Shown here: one piece after another, positions 1-8,032 of the stretch | Layout: each line of letters starts with the position of its first letter | Position numbering within the stretch: position 1 is the stretch's first letter | NCBI GenBank assembly: GCA_036824045.1 | Contig: DAITAZ010000009.1 | Span: forward strand, 32,220 to 96,219 | Source: DAITAZ01 sp036824045 | GTDB taxonomy: Bacteria > Pseudomonadota > Gammaproteobacteria > Burkholderiales > Rhodocyclaceae | Direction of reading: 5' to 3' | DNA length: 64,000 nt | The notes under the pieces: generated by a model | The model's input: the letters and a program-made list of their open reading frames with translations, nothing else | Databases searched by the model: none | What the model was told of the DNA's origin: nothing | Translations under genes and position numbers: made by a program

Positions 1-1
1 C

Positions 2-481
2 ACCGGAAGCCTGCTCAACCTGCGCCATGTGCTCTACAGCGCCTCGGTGGCCGAGTACCTGGGGAGCCTGCCCCGGCGGTGGCGCCTGCTCCTGGCCTAC
101 CTGCTCACGGACGAAGCCTTCGCCGTGGGCATCCTCCGCTACCGGGACCCACCCGGGGAGGAGGACGTGCGCCACTGGTACTTCCTCGGCGCCGGGCTCA
201 CCATGTGGGCAAGCTGGCAGCTCTCCACCGCCATCGGCATCCTCTTCGGCACCGCACTGCCGCCGGAATGGGATCTGGACTTCGCCGTGCCCCTCACATT
301 CATCGCCTTGCTCACCCTGCTCCTGCGTCATCAGGGTGGCCGGCTTGCCGCCGCCGTGGCCGCCGTGGCCGCGGTGATGCTGGCGGCGCTGCCCTACAAG
401 CTGGGACTCGTCGCCGCCATCCTCCTCGCCCTGGCGGTGGCGGGCTGGCGCGGCGAAAGCAGCGAAGGGGAGGCGCCGTGA
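2..481 (+). CDS. azlC: AzlC family branched-chain amino acid exporter subunit (3' part)
   Basis: The first 160 codons visible are the C-terminal part of an AzlC protein; the 5' end lies outside the window. AzlC is the large membrane subunit of the two-part AzlCD exporter for branched-chain amino acids in the inner membrane. The visible part begins with the family-typical stretch TGSLLNLRHVLYSASVAEYL, followed by hydrophobic segments near the middle and at the end. The small partner azlD follows on the same strand after an 82 bp gap, which supports the call. The reading frame is open from base 2 to the TGA at 479-481. Confidence 0.85.
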   Translation, partial: TGSLLNLRHVLYSASVAEYLGSLPRRWRLLLAYLLTDEAFAVGILRYRDPPGEEDVRHWYFLGAGLTMWASWQLSTAIGILFGTALPPEWDLDFAVPLTFIALLTLLLRHQGGRLAAAVAAVAAVMLAALPYKLGLVAAILLALAVAGWRGESSEGEAP

Positions 482-563
482 GCGCGGCGCTCTTGCCGCC
501 GCGACAGGCCAGCGCCACGCCTGCCCCGGTGAGGAGGCCGCACGGGGGCAGAAAGGAGGCCCT

Positions 564-899
564 GTGGGCACACTGGCCCTGCTGAGCCTGCTGCTGGCCC
601 TCGGGCTGGTGACCTTTCTCTACCGCTATTCAATGATCGGCCTGCTGGCCGGGCGACGCCTGCCCGGCTGGCTGCACAGCATCTGCCGCAACATCGCCCC
701 GGCCAGCTTCGCTGCCCTCACCGCCACCGCGCTGTTCGTGCAGGACGGCGGGCCGCATCTCGATCTCACCCAGCCCAAACCCTGGGCGGCCCTGGTGGCA
801 GCGCTGGTAGCGTGGCGCAGCGGCAGCGTGCTGGGGACGATCGCCGCCGGCATGGCCACCCTGGCGCTGCTCAAACACTTCGGTCCCCTGGCGGGCTGA
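564..899 (+). CDS. azlD: AzlD family small exporter subunit
   Basis: A 111-residue hydrophobic protein with about four membrane segments, the usual size for AzlD, the small partner of AzlC in branched-chain amino acid export. It starts with GTG at 564, preceded by a clear ribosome binding site (AGGAGG, 554-559). Mid-protein features such as YRYSMIGLLAGRRLP and a C-terminal TLALLKHF are consistent with the family. It directly follows azlC, with which it would form one inner-membrane transporter. The substrate is known for the family, not shown here. Confidence 0.85.
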   Translation: MGTLALLSLLLALGLVTFLYRYSMIGLLAGRRLPGWLHSICRNIAPASFAALTATALFVQDGGPHLDLTQPKPWAALVAALVAWRSGSVLGTIAAGMATLALLKHFGPLAG

Positions 900-914
900 G
901 GCGGGCAAGCGGGC

Positions 915-920
915 TACAAT
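915..920 (+). promoter_or_regulatory. Putative -10 element for the SMUG1-type glycosylase gene
   Basis: TACAAT lies 30 nt before the ATG at 951. The same hexamer sits at similar distances before thrH, the DUF1840 gene and uvrA in this window. No good -35 hexamer is visible, so this is a -10-like call only. Confidence 0.4.
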
Positions 921-950
921 CGCGCCGTTCTTCAGCCCGCCCCCGCGCCC

Positions 951-1667
951 ATGGCCCCGCACCCTCTCGTTGTCGCCGCCGACCAGTTGCGGCACACCCT
1001 GGCGCCGCTGCGCTTTGCCGCCCCGGTCAGCCACGTCTACAACCCCCTGGACTACGCCTGGAACGCCCACTGTCAGTACCTGGAACGCTACGGCAGCGGG
1101 CCTCGGCGCGTGGTTTTCCTGGGCATGAATCCGGGGCCCTTCGGCATGGTGCAAACCGGCGTGCCCTTTGGCGAAATTGCAGCCGTACGCGACTGGATGG
1201 GTATTGCCAGCGGTGTGGAAAAGCCTGCGGTGGAAAACCCGAAGCGGCCCATCGAAGGGTTTGCCTGCACGCGTTCCGAGGTCAGCGGGCAACGGCTGTG
1301 GGGCCTATTCCGCGAACGTTTCGGCAGTGCGGAAGCCTTTTTCGCCGATCACTTCGTGGCCAACTACTGTCCGCTGGCTTTTTTCGATCAGGGTCGCAAC
1401 CTGACACCGGACAAACTGCCCGCCGCGGAGCAGGAAACCCTGCTGGCGGCCTGCGACGCGCACCTGCGACAGATGATGCTCGCCCTCCAGCCCGAGTGGC
1501 TGATCGGTGTTGGCGCCTACGCCGAGGCCCAGGCCCGGCGCGCGCTCGCGGGCCTGCCCGTTGCCATTGCTCGGGTGCTCCACCCCAGCCCGGCCAGCCC
1601 CGCCGCCAACCGGGGCTGGAGTGCCGCCGCCCTCAAGCAGTTGCTGGAGCAGGGCGTGTGGCACTGA
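951..1667 (+). CDS. SMUG1-type (family 3) uracil-DNA glycosylase
   Basis: This 238-residue protein matches single-strand-selective monofunctional uracil-DNA glycosylase. The active-site block GMNPGPFGMVQTGVPFGE covers residues 58-75, where the Asn at 60 is the expected catalytic residue. The second motif, HPSPASPAANRGW, begins at His211. The enzyme would excise uracil or 5-hydroxymethyluracil from DNA as the first step of base excision repair in the cytoplasm. SMUG1 is best known from animals, but bacterial members exist. It is a single gene between azlD and thrH with its own TACAAT element. Substrate range cannot be read from sequence. Confidence 0.9.
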   Translation: MAPHPLVVAADQLRHTLAPLRFAAPVSHVYNPLDYAWNAHCQYLERYGSGPRRVVFLGMNPGPFGMVQTGVPFGEIAAVRDWMGIASGVEKPAVENPKRPIEGFACTRSEVSGQRLWGLFRERFGSAEAFFADHFVANYCPLAFFDQGRNLTPDKLPAAEQETLLAACDAHLRQMMLALQPEWLIGVGAYAEAQARRALAGLPVAIARVLHPSPASPAANRGWSAAALKQLLEQGVWH

Positions 1668-1712
1668 AACGCCCGCCCCCAACACAACAGCCAGTCGCCC
1701 CCCGGGGCGGGG

Positions 1713-1718
1713 TACAAT
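1713..1718 (+). promoter_or_regulatory. Putative -10 element for thrH
   Basis: TACAAT, 36 nt before the GTG start of thrH at 1755. No convincing -35 hexamer is visible. Confidence 0.4.
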
Positions 1719-1754
1719 CGCGGCCTTTCGATTTTTTCCGTTAGGGAGTGCAGG

Positions 1755-2363
1755 GTGCAAATCGTTTGCCTGGACCTTGAAGGCGTGCTGGTCCCCGAGA
1801 TCTGGATCGAGTTTTCCAAGCGCACGGGGATTCCCGAGCTGACCCGCACCACCCGGGACGAACCGGATTACGACAAGCTGATGCGTTTCCGGCTGGATAT
1901 CCTGGACCAGCACAAGCTCGGCATCGCCGACATCCAGGCAGTGATCAACGACATGGGCCCCATGGCCGGTGCCCGCGAGTTTCTGGACGGCCTGCGCGAG
2001 CAGTTCCAGGTGGTCATCCTGTCCGACACGTTCTACCAGTTCGCCGCGCCGCTGATGCACCAGCTCGGCCAGCCTACCCTGTTCTGCCACCGGCTGGAGA
2101 TCGACGACGCCGGCCGGGTCGCCAACTACGTGCTGCGCATGCCGGACCAGAAGCGCGCCGCCGTCAAAGCCTTCAAGGCGCTGAACTTCAAGACCATCGC
2201 CGCAGGCGATTCCTACAACGACACCACCATGCTGGGCGAAGCCCACGCCGGCATCTTCTTCCGCCCGCCCGCCAACGTGATCGCGGATTTCCCCCAGTTC
2301 CCGGTCACCACCAACTACGCGGAACTCCGGGAGCAGATTCTGGCCGCCAGCCAACGGATCTGA
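1755..2363 (+). CDS. thrH: Bifunctional phosphoserine phosphatase / homoserine phosphotransferase ThrH
   Basis: A 202-residue HAD-superfamily protein. The N-terminal CLDLEGVLVPEIW has the nucleophile Asp at 7 and the ThrH-type Glu at 9, and the magnesium loop GDSYND is at 151-156. The length and the motif VVILSDTFYQF (about 86-96) match ThrH of Pseudomonas, which dephosphorylates phosphoserine and can pass the phosphate to homoserine. It would act in serine and threonine synthesis in the cytoplasm. The start is GTG at 1755, downstream of TAGGGA (1742-1747). A symmetric hairpin terminator follows the stop. Confidence 0.93.
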   Translation: MQIVCLDLEGVLVPEIWIEFSKRTGIPELTRTTRDEPDYDKLMRFRLDILDQHKLGIADIQAVINDMGPMAGAREFLDGLREQFQVVILSDTFYQFAAPLMHQLGQPTLFCHRLEIDDAGRVANYVLRMPDQKRAAVKAFKALNFKTIAAGDSYNDTTMLGEAHAGIFFRPPANVIADFPQFPVTTNYAELREQILAASQRI

Positions 2364-2382
2364 GGCGAGGAACCCGCCCACG

Positions 2383-2409
2383 AAAAAGGCGCCGCTGGGG
2401 CGCCTTTTT
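2383..2409. terminator. Bidirectional rho-independent terminator
   Basis: A perfect 11-bp inverted repeat, AAAAAGGCGCC (2383-2393) and GGCGCCTTTTT (2399-2409), with a 5-nt loop. Each strand ends in a T tract, so it can stop transcription both from thrH and from the minus-strand yqjK-like gene, whose stop codon overlaps the arm. Confidence 0.9.
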
Positions 2410-2714
2410 CATTTTGCCCGGAGCAAACCGCGCTCCACCAGCAGCGGCCTCAACCTCAGCCACCCCTGCCAGGCGAAGAACGTCCGCCGCGCGAGCCGGA
2501 ATGTCCGTCGCGGCTTCAGCACCAGGATCAGCGTGCCGGCGCCGATCAGCCACTGGGGATTGGCCTTCAGCCAGCGCACCGAGTGGCTTACCGCATCGGC
2601 GGCACCAAGCGCTGGCGCCACCCCCGCTGCGTGCCCGGCCCACCGGGCCCGCAACTGGCCGCTCCGCTCCAGCAGGCGCTCCCGCTTGAGGGCGAGTGCC
2701 TCGGCCTTGCTCAC
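2409..2714 (-). CDS. YqjK-like family protein
   Basis: A 101-residue basic protein, the last gene of a three-gene minus-strand unit with yqjE-like and DUF883 genes. The start is GTG at 2714-2712, overlapping the stop of the yqjE-like gene (ATGTGA), which implies translational coupling. The N-terminal half (AEALALKRERLLERSGQLRA) is charged and helical. A hydrophobic stretch around residues 50-65 (PQWLIGAGTLILVLKP) is a single membrane segment, followed by an Arg-rich tail. Size, topology and position match E. coli YqjK, which sits in the same yqjDEK order. Function is unknown. Confidence 0.75.
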   Translation of the reverse strand: MSKAEALALKRERLLERSGQLRARWAGHAAGVAPALGAADAVSHSVRWLKANPQWLIGAGTLILVLKPRRTFRLARRTFFAWQGWLRLRPLLVERGLLRAK

Positions 2715-3100
2715 ATGTCCCCCGACCGGAGCTTTTCCCGGTCCTTGGCCAGTTCGGCAAGGCTGGCTGAAAAGAGCGACGAACCGGCTGCCTTGAGGCG
2801 CATGGCCAAAGCGAGGAAGACACCCCCCAGCGTCAGGAAGACGGCGGTGAAAATCCCCAAGGCCAGCAGCCGCTGGCCTTCCCACATCAGCACGGTGAGC
2901 AGCACCGCCAGGAATACCAGGCCGAAGACCAGGCACAGCACTGCCGCCACCCCATACACCAGCATGGCCCCCAGCCGCGCACCCTCGGCCTGGGCCTCGA
3001 CGGAGAGCAGGGCCAGACGGTTTTGGGCGATGGCCAACGTGGTGGCCAGCAGCCCGCGGGCGTGGCTGACCAGCCCTGCCTTGGCGGGAGTCTCTGTCAT
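2711..3100 (-). CDS. Phage holin superfamily III / YqjE-like membrane protein
   Basis: A 129-residue inner-membrane protein with two strong hydrophobic segments at about residues 45-70 and 78-100, an N-terminal amphipathic region and a charged C-terminus. This is the layout of YqjE (Pfam Phage_holin_3_6). Despite the Pfam name these are chromosomal envelope proteins of unknown role, encoded between a DUF883 gene and yqjK. The DUF883 gene lies 22 bp upstream and the yqjK-like gene overlaps the 3' end. The family call is firm; the function is not known. Confidence 0.85.
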   Translation of the reverse strand: MTETPAKAGLVSHARGLLATTLAIAQNRLALLSVEAQAEGARLGAMLVYGVAAVLCLVFGLVFLAVLLTVLMWEGQRLLALGIFTAVFLTLGGVFLALAMRLKAAGSSLFSASLAELAKDREKLRSGDM

Positions 3101-3122
3101 GGCGCCCAGCCCTTTCCCGAGC

Positions 3123-3434
3123 CTAACGACGGCCGATCAGCAGGCCGATGATCAGGCCCACGCCCGCGGCCACGCCCACGGCGCGCCAGGGGTTGTCATG
3201 CACGTAGTCATCCGTGGCGCGGGCGGCAGCCTTGCTCTTGTCCACCACGGTGGCTTCCAGATCCGCCAGACGGATCTTGGCTGCGCTCAGATGCTCCTGC
3301 ACCTTGATGCGCATCTCGCCCATCTTGTCGCCCGCCGTGCCAGCGGTCGCCTTGAGCAGTTCTTCCGCATCCGCCACCACCTGTTTGAAATCGGAAACCA
3401 GCTTTTCCTTGCCCACTTGGCTCATTTCGCTCAT
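3123..3434 (-). CDS. DUF883 (ElaB/YqjD) family membrane-anchored protein
   Basis: A 103-residue protein with a long charged helical N-terminal part (about 1-78) and a C-terminal glycine-rich membrane anchor ending in GLIIGLLIGRR. The motif YVHDNPWRAVGVAAGVG before the anchor is diagnostic for the ElaB/YqjD family. In E. coli such proteins are tail-anchored in the inner membrane and bind ribosomes in stationary phase. It is the first gene of the three-gene minus-strand unit. A second DUF883-like protein is encoded at 5146-5469. Confidence 0.9.
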   Translation of the reverse strand: MSEMSQVGKEKLVSDFKQVVADAEELLKATAGTAGDKMGEMRIKVQEHLSAAKIRLADLEATVVDKSKAAARATDDYVHDNPWRAVGVAAGVGLIIGLLIGRR

Positions 3435-3552
3435 TTGCGTGCTCCTCGCTATCGTTGGATGCAGTGACTCATCTGAATGATCACGCTACGCCATCCGGGC
3501 ATGCGCAACCCTGTTTCAAATCAATACAGCTTGTATATGGGGATGGTTCCGC

Positions 3553-4467
3553 CTAATTCCAGAGCCAGGCCGCACCCCGGACGCCCCCGGACGCGCCATG
3601 GCGGTTTCTGAGCAGGCGGGTGGCCACATGATCCGAAAACACATAGCGGCGCCACAACTGGGGCACATTGCGGTACAGGTGGTCCACCCCGGACATGCCG
3701 CCACCCAGCACGATCACATGGGGATCGAGGATGTTGATCACCTGCGCCAAGGCCCGGGCGAGGCGGCCCTCGTAACGCGCCAGACTGGCCCCGCAGGGCT
3801 CGTCGCCCGCCAATGCCCGGGCCACGATTTCCTCTGGCTTCAGGCTTTGCCCGGTTACCTGGGCATGGTCGCGGGCAAAACCGGGGCCGGACAGGTAGGT
3901 CTCGATGCAACCCTTGTGGCCACAGTAGCAGGCGGGCAGGGGTTCGTCTTCCGGGCCGTGGAAGGGCAAAGGGTTGTGGCCCCATTCACCGGCGATGGCA
4001 TTGGCGCCGGTGAGCACGTGGCCATGCACCACCACGCCACCGCCCACCCCCGTTCCGAGGATGACTCCAAACACGACCTGCGCGCCCTCTGCCACCCCGT
4101 CCACCGCCTCCGACAGGGCAAAGCAGTTGGCGTCATTGGCCAGGCGTACCTCGCGTCCCAACGCGTTCTCCAGATCTTCCCGCAGGGGCTGGCCATTGAG
4201 GCAGACGGAATTGGAATTCTTGATCCGACCCGTCAGATCCGACACGGCACCCGGAGTACCCACGCCCAGGGTGCCGGTGGCACCCAATTCGCGTTCCACG
4301 TCCCGGACCAGCGCCACCACCGCCGCCACCGTTCCCGCGTAGTCCCCCTGCGGCGTTGCGACGCGCCGGCGCAGCAACTCCCGCCCGTCGGCATCCAGGG
4401 CAATGATCTCGATTTTGGTACCGCCCAGGTCGACACCCAGACGCAATGGATAGTGGCTGTGGGACAT
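3553..4467 (-). CDS. mak: ROK family fructokinase / sugar kinase
   Basis: A 304-residue kinase of the ROK family, most like E. coli Mak (manno(fructo)kinase). Features are the phosphate-binding loop DLGGTKIE from residue 13, NDANCFALSEAVDG with the catalytic Asp at 112, EWGHNPLPFHG with His164, and the zinc motif CYCGHKGC (Cys180, 182, 187). The C-terminus SGVRGAAWLW also matches. It would phosphorylate fructose or mannose at C6 using ATP in the cytoplasm. I chose the ATG at 4467 because the family N-terminus begins there; the frame is open further upstream, to 4557 at least. A perfect TATAAT lies 64 nt upstream. Exact sugar preference is not visible. Confidence 0.9.
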   Translation of the reverse strand: MSHSHYPLRLGVDLGGTKIEIIALDADGRELLRRRVATPQGDYAGTVAAVVALVRDVERELGATGTLGVGTPGAVSDLTGRIKNSNSVCLNGQPLREDLENALGREVRLANDANCFALSEAVDGVAEGAQVVFGVILGTGVGGGVVVHGHVLTGANAIAGEWGHNPLPFHGPEDEPLPACYCGHKGCIETYLSGPGFARDHAQVTGQSLKPEEIVARALAGDEPCGASLARYEGRLARALAQVINILDPHVIVLGGGMSGVDHLYRNVPQLWRRYVFSDHVATRLLRNRHGASGGVRGAAWLWN

Positions 4468-4530
4468 GAATGGATCCGCAGAACTCGCAGCAGCCCCCTT
4501 ACGACTCCGGGGCGCGACACGCACGCAAGC

Positions 4531-4536
4531 ATTATA
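4531..4536 (-). promoter_or_regulatory. -10 element for mak
   Basis: On the minus strand the sequence reads TATAAT, a perfect consensus -10, 64 nt before the mak start. The best -35-like hexamer (TTGGGT) has only a 15 bp spacer, so the -35 is uncertain. The divergent DUF1840 gene has its own TACAAT at 4567-4572. Confidence 0.5.
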
Positions 4537-4566
4537 CGGACAGCACGCCCGACCCAACCCGAAGGA

Positions 4567-4572
4567 TACAAT
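4567..4572 (+). promoter_or_regulatory. Putative -10 element for the DUF1840 gene
   Basis: TACAAT, 33 nt before the ATG at 4606. No clear -35 hexamer is seen. Confidence 0.4.
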
Positions 4573-4605
4573 GCCCTTTCACACACGTAGTCGGGAGACA
4601 ATCGC

Positions 4606-4941
4606 ATGATCATCACATTCCGCTCCCGGGCTGCCGGGGACGTCATCATGTTTGGCGACGTGGCCAAGCGCATGCTCGAGATCATGGGCAAGGACCCGGA
4701 AGAGCCCAAGGGCATTCTCACCGTCGCACAACTGCCGCAGGCCATCGCCAGCCTGCAGCAGGCCATTGCCGACGACAAAGCCCGCATGGCCGCCATGGCC
4801 GAAGAAGACCGCCCCAAGACAGAGCCCGCACCCGGCGGCGGCAAGCGCCCTTTTGTCAGCCTGGCCCAGCGTGCCGCGCCCTTGCTGGAACAACTGAACT
4901 ATTCGCTGAAAGAGGAACAGCCCGTCACCTGGGGCACCTGA
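4606..4941 (+). CDS. DUF1840 domain-containing protein
   Basis: A 111-residue protein matching the DUF1840 family: N-terminal MIITFRSRAAGDVIMFGDVA, a middle region rich in Ala and charged residues, and a C-terminal SLAQRAAPLLEQLNYSLKEE. No signal peptide or membrane segment is seen, so it is probably cytoplasmic. The family is common in Betaproteobacteria and has no assigned function. It is transcribed divergently from mak and stands alone. Confidence 0.85.
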   Translation: MIITFRSRAAGDVIMFGDVAKRMLEIMGKDPEEPKGILTVAQLPQAIASLQQAIADDKARMAAMAEEDRPKTEPAPGGGKRPFVSLAQRAAPLLEQLNYSLKEEQPVTWGT

Positions 4942-5145
4942 AGCCCCAACCCGGACAATGTGCAAAACCCTGTGTCGCCGTCCAGAGGTGTCAACCTGCC
5001 ACGATGGGCCGGGCGTTATGGCCCTGCGCTCGCCCCAACGCCCGCACCCCATCGGGAACGGGAATGGTTGGCAAGGGTCTACCGCCAGGTGGCTCCCGCG
5101 GGAGCAAGGACGTTTCTCTTACAGGTTTGTACAGGAGGATTTGCC

Positions 5146-5469
5146 ATGACCGAGATCATCCCCCGCACCCCGGAACCCGATTCCCGCCGGACTGGGGGCG
5201 AACTGGACCCAGTGCTGCAGGCTTGGCGGCAGCTCGTCAACGCGGTGGCTGAACTGTTCCGTGGCCGGGCCAGCCGTGTCCGCCCCTGGGTGGATCAGGC
5301 GGAAAAGCAGGTCCACGAATGGAGCCAGGGCATGGGTCAGCAATTGGGCGGCGAGGCCAGCCGCGCCGCCAACGCCACGCGCCGCTTCGTGCAGGAGCGC
5401 CCGGTACAGGCCATGGGCATCGCCGCCGCCGCGGCCCTGCTGCTGGCTGCCCTGGTCCGCCGCAAGTAG
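5146..5469 (+). CDS. DUF883-like tail-anchored protein
   Basis: A 107-residue protein that resembles the ElaB/YqjD (DUF883) group in layout: a charged helical body (WVDQAEKQVHEWSQGMGQQL, mid-protein), the segment FVQERPVQAMGIAAAAALLL near the end, and a short basic tail VRRK. This predicts a C-terminal inner-membrane anchor. ATG at 5146 is chosen because AGGAGG (5132-5137) is correctly spaced. A terminator follows at 5498-5523. A 14-bp palindrome (GCTCCCGCGGGAGC, 5092-5105) lies in the leader; its role is unknown. Confidence 0.7.
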   Translation: MTEIIPRTPEPDSRRTGGELDPVLQAWRQLVNAVAELFRGRASRVRPWVDQAEKQVHEWSQGMGQQLGGEASRAANATRRFVQERPVQAMGIAAAAALLLAALVRRK

Positions 5470-5497
5470 TCCGCGCCGGGCGGATGCCGTGTCAATC

Positions 5498-5523
5498 GGG
5501 GCCCGTCCACCGGGCCCCTTTTT
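5498..5523. terminator. Rho-independent terminator
   Basis: GGGGCCCG (5498-5505) pairs with CGGGCCCC (5511-5518) across a 5-nt loop, followed by TTTTT. It ends the DUF883-like gene on the plus strand and lies 2 bp beyond the stop of the minus-strand CAP gene. Confidence 0.88.
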
Positions 5524-5525
5524 CA

Positions 5526-6143
5526 TCAATACGGCTTGCGGCCGGTGAAATTTCCGGGCGGGCTGTAGTTGCACCCAATGATCACTGAATCGCGGCACTG
5601 GGCAATGCCGCAGCCCAGTTCGCGGGTCTCCCGCCACACCATCTGGGTGTAGTGGCCGACCTTGATGTAGTTGCGGTCGTTGATCGCCTCGCCCCGGTAC
5701 ACACGCTTTTCTTCTTCCCAGGAACGCGCCGCCTCCACCGGGCCAAAATAGCCCCGGGTACCGATGAACAGGTTTTCCCCGTAGTTGCTGCGACGGGGGT
5801 TGTGCTGCAGGCCGCAGCTCCCCGCGGCCAGCTTGTCCAGCCAGGCCTGCTGGAACCGGGCAACTTCCGCCGACCAGGAGAGGGGCGGCACGCCGACTTC
5901 CTGGCGCACCCGGTTGTGCTCGGCCAGCATGGTCGCTGCCTGCTCGGTATTCATGCGCGAACCGGTTTCCGTCTGGATCGCCTCGGAACGCGCCGCCGAC
6001 GCGGCGGCCGGTGCCGGGCCGGGCGCCACCGGCGTTGCCTTGGGGGAAGATGGGACAGGCTCAACCGTGCTGCAAGCGCCCAAGAGAGTCAGCAATGCGG
6101 CGATAACGACGCGTTCGACGGCGAGGCAGGGTGATCGTGACAT
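5526..6143 (-). CDS. CAP (SCP/PR-1) domain lipoprotein
   Basis: A 205-residue protein with a signal peptide ending in a lipobox (LLTLLGAC, Cys about residue 24), a Pro/Ala-rich linker to about residue 55, then a CAP domain. The domain shows AEHNRVRQEVGVPPLSWS, the conserved GHYTQMVWRET, and CNYSPPGN at the end. These are the classic CAP signatures, including the His/Glu cavity residues. It would be anchored to the envelope facing the periplasm or surface; bacterial CAP proteins have no settled function. The start at 6143 was chosen for the signal peptide. It lies downstream of def on the same strand. Confidence 0.88.
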   Translation of the reverse strand: MSRSPCLAVERVVIAALLTLLGACSTVEPVPSSPKATPVAPGPAPAAASAARSEAIQTETGSRMNTEQAATMLAEHNRVRQEVGVPPLSWSAEVARFQQAWLDKLAAGSCGLQHNPRRSNYGENLFIGTRGYFGPVEAARSWEEEKRVYRGEAINDRNYIKVGHYTQMVWRETRELGCGIAQCRDSVIIGCNYSPPGNFTGRKPY

Positions 6144-6268
6144 GGGAACTCCCGGCGGGCCCGGCCAGCGGCTCCGACAGGAAGCCGACCCACACTGCCA
6201 GGCAGCAAAAAAGCGCCAGTTTACCCCGCTGCTTCCCTGCTGTGGGCGACCACTTCCGCCAGCCGCAC

Positions 6269-6772
6269 TCAGGCGGTAATGCGGGACTGCTTCTGCAGCT
6301 TGGCCTTGATGCGGTTTTGCTTGAGACGGGAGAGGTATTCCACGAAAACCTTGCCGTCCAGGTGGTCGATCTCGTGCTGCAGGCACACGGCGAGCAGGCC
6401 ATCAGCGTCGATGGAGAAGCGCTCTCCGGCAAGATTGAGGGCCTGCACGGTGACCCGCTCCGCCCGCACCACCTTGTCGTAGATGCCGGGCACCGACAGG
6501 CAACCTTCCTCGTATTCCTGCAGACCGCTGTGGGCGACGATCTCCGGATTGATCAAGGTCAGCAGGCCATCCCGGTTCTCGCTGATGTCGATGACGACGA
6601 CCCGTTTTCGGACGTTGACCTGGGTTGCCGCCAGACCAATGCCCGGCGCCGCGTACATGGTTTCCGCCATGTTTGTCGCCAGTTCCCGGATCTCGTCCGT
6701 CACCGCCTGCACCGGCGCCGCCTTCTCGTGGAGGCGGGGATCGGGGTAACGCAGGATAGGTAGCAGTGCCAT
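6269..6772 (-). CDS. def: Peptide deformylase
   Basis: A 167-residue metalloenzyme removing the formyl group from the N-terminal Met of nascent proteins. All three motifs are intact: GIGLAATQ (44-51), EGCLS (89-93) with the metal ligand Cys91, and QHEIDH (132-137) with His133, Glu134 and His137. ATG at 6772 gives the standard N-terminus MALLPILRYPDPRL. In many Betaproteobacteria def is followed by fmt; here the next gene downstream is the CAP lipoprotein and fmt is not in the window. It is divergent from the LysM-dprA-smg-topB set, the typical betaproteobacterial arrangement. Confidence 0.97.
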   Translation of the reverse strand: MALLPILRYPDPRLHEKAAPVQAVTDEIRELATNMAETMYAAPGIGLAATQVNVRKRVVVIDISENRDGLLTLINPEIVAHSGLQEYEEGCLSVPGIYDKVVRAERVTVQALNLAGERFSIDADGLLAVCLQHEIDHLDGKVFVEYLSRLKQNRIKAKLQKQSRITA

Positions 6773-6922
6773 AAATGGAGTCCTTGCCGGTTGCCGAAGG
6801 CCGGCGTGCGCAAATTGCCCTAAAGCTCCGGGGCCCGGGCGCCGAAAAAGCTGTCGGGAACAGGCGGGGCACATCCACCCCGCCCGGCTACCCGCCCCTC
6901 AGCCCGTGTCGCGAGCCAGATC

Positions 6923-7972
6923 ATGATTTTGCGCATTATATCCGTCCTCGTTTTCTGCTTATCAACCTTGGCGCTGGCCGATGAAGGCCCGGTGCAACTG
7001 GCGGACGACGCGCCGGATTCCCATGTGGTGGTCAAGGGGGACACGCTCTGGGGCATATCCGGCCGTTTCCTGAAACATCCCTGGCGCTGGCCGGAAGTGT
7101 GGCGGCTGAACCGGGAACAGATCCGCAATCCGCACCTGATCTACCCGGGCCAGGTGGTATTCCTCGACCGCTCCGGCCCCTATCTCCGGCTTGGCAGGCG
7201 GGTCGGCGGTGGCACGCAGGACAGCGCCCGACCGTCCGAGGGGCGCGCCTCGCCGAGGATCTACGACGAAAAGGTGGGCTCGGCGATACCGAGCATTCCA
7301 TACCGGGATATCGAGCCTTTCCTGTCGCGACCGCTGGTGGTCGATGAATCCGGCCTGAAGGACGCGGGCATGATCCTCGCCACCCAGGAAAACCGGGTCA
7401 TGGTGGGGGCCGGCAACGTGATCTACGCCACCAAGGTGAACGAGCAGGTGCGGGACTGGCAGATATTCCGCCCTGAAGATCCCATCCGCGATCCCATCAG
7501 CAACGAAGTGCTCGGACATGAAGCTTTTTACCTCGGCACAGCCCGCCTCGCGCGCTCCGGCGAGCCAGCCACCCTGGAGGTGACCCGCGCGGTGCAGGAA
7601 GTCGGCCGGGGAGACAAGATCATCCCCACTGCCGAACCAGAGCTCCTCACCTATGCGCCCCACGCGCCCGAAAGCCAAGTATCGGGCCACGTGATCCGCC
7701 TCTACGACGGCGTGGGAGAAGTGGGTCGCAATCAGATTGTCACCCTCAATCTGGGCAAACGGCAGGGGATGGAGGTGGGACACGTGCTCGCCCTGTATCG
7801 CAACGGCGAACTGGTACCGGTGAAGGCCGGCAACGACAAGGCCACCCTCAAGCTGCCGGACGAACGTTACGGACTGGCTTTCGTGTTCCGTGTGTTCGAC
7901 CGCGTGAGTTATGCCCTAATAATGAACAGCGAACGCCCGGTTAAGATGCTGGATGTGGTGCGTACCCCCTGA
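6923..7972 (+). CDS. LysM domain protein upstream of dprA
   Basis: A 349-residue secreted protein. Residues 1-19 form a signal peptide (cleavage near ALA-DE). A LysM peptidoglycan-binding domain covers about residues 35-82, with VVKGDTLWGISGRFL and the end NPHLIYPGQVVFL. The remaining 260 residues contain no catalytic motif I recognise. This protein is found directly before dprA in many Betaproteobacteria and is thought to bind cell wall. The gene is divergent from def, so the 150 bp between them must hold both promoters. Confidence 0.88.
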   Translation: MILRIISVLVFCLSTLALADEGPVQLADDAPDSHVVVKGDTLWGISGRFLKHPWRWPEVWRLNREQIRNPHLIYPGQVVFLDRSGPYLRLGRRVGGGTQDSARPSEGRASPRIYDEKVGSAIPSIPYRDIEPFLSRPLVVDESGLKDAGMILATQENRVMVGAGNVIYATKVNEQVRDWQIFRPEDPIRDPISNEVLGHEAFYLGTARLARSGEPATLEVTRAVQEVGRGDKIIPTAEPELLTYAPHAPESQVSGHVIRLYDGVGEVGRNQIVTLNLGKRQGMEVGHVLALYRNGELVPVKAGNDKATLKLPDERYGLAFVFRVFDRVSYALIMNSERPVKMLDVVRTP

Positions 7973-8032
7973 CCGGGCCCGTTTCGCGGTGGAATCCGGT
8001 TGCGGGGCAGCCCCCATAACCGGACCCGCACC

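Noticed and set aside
5092..5105. GCTCCCGCGGGAGC palindrome as an operator
   Set aside because: A single short GC-rich palindrome in a leader; there is no second copy or known regulator motif, so I only mention it in the neighbouring gene entry.
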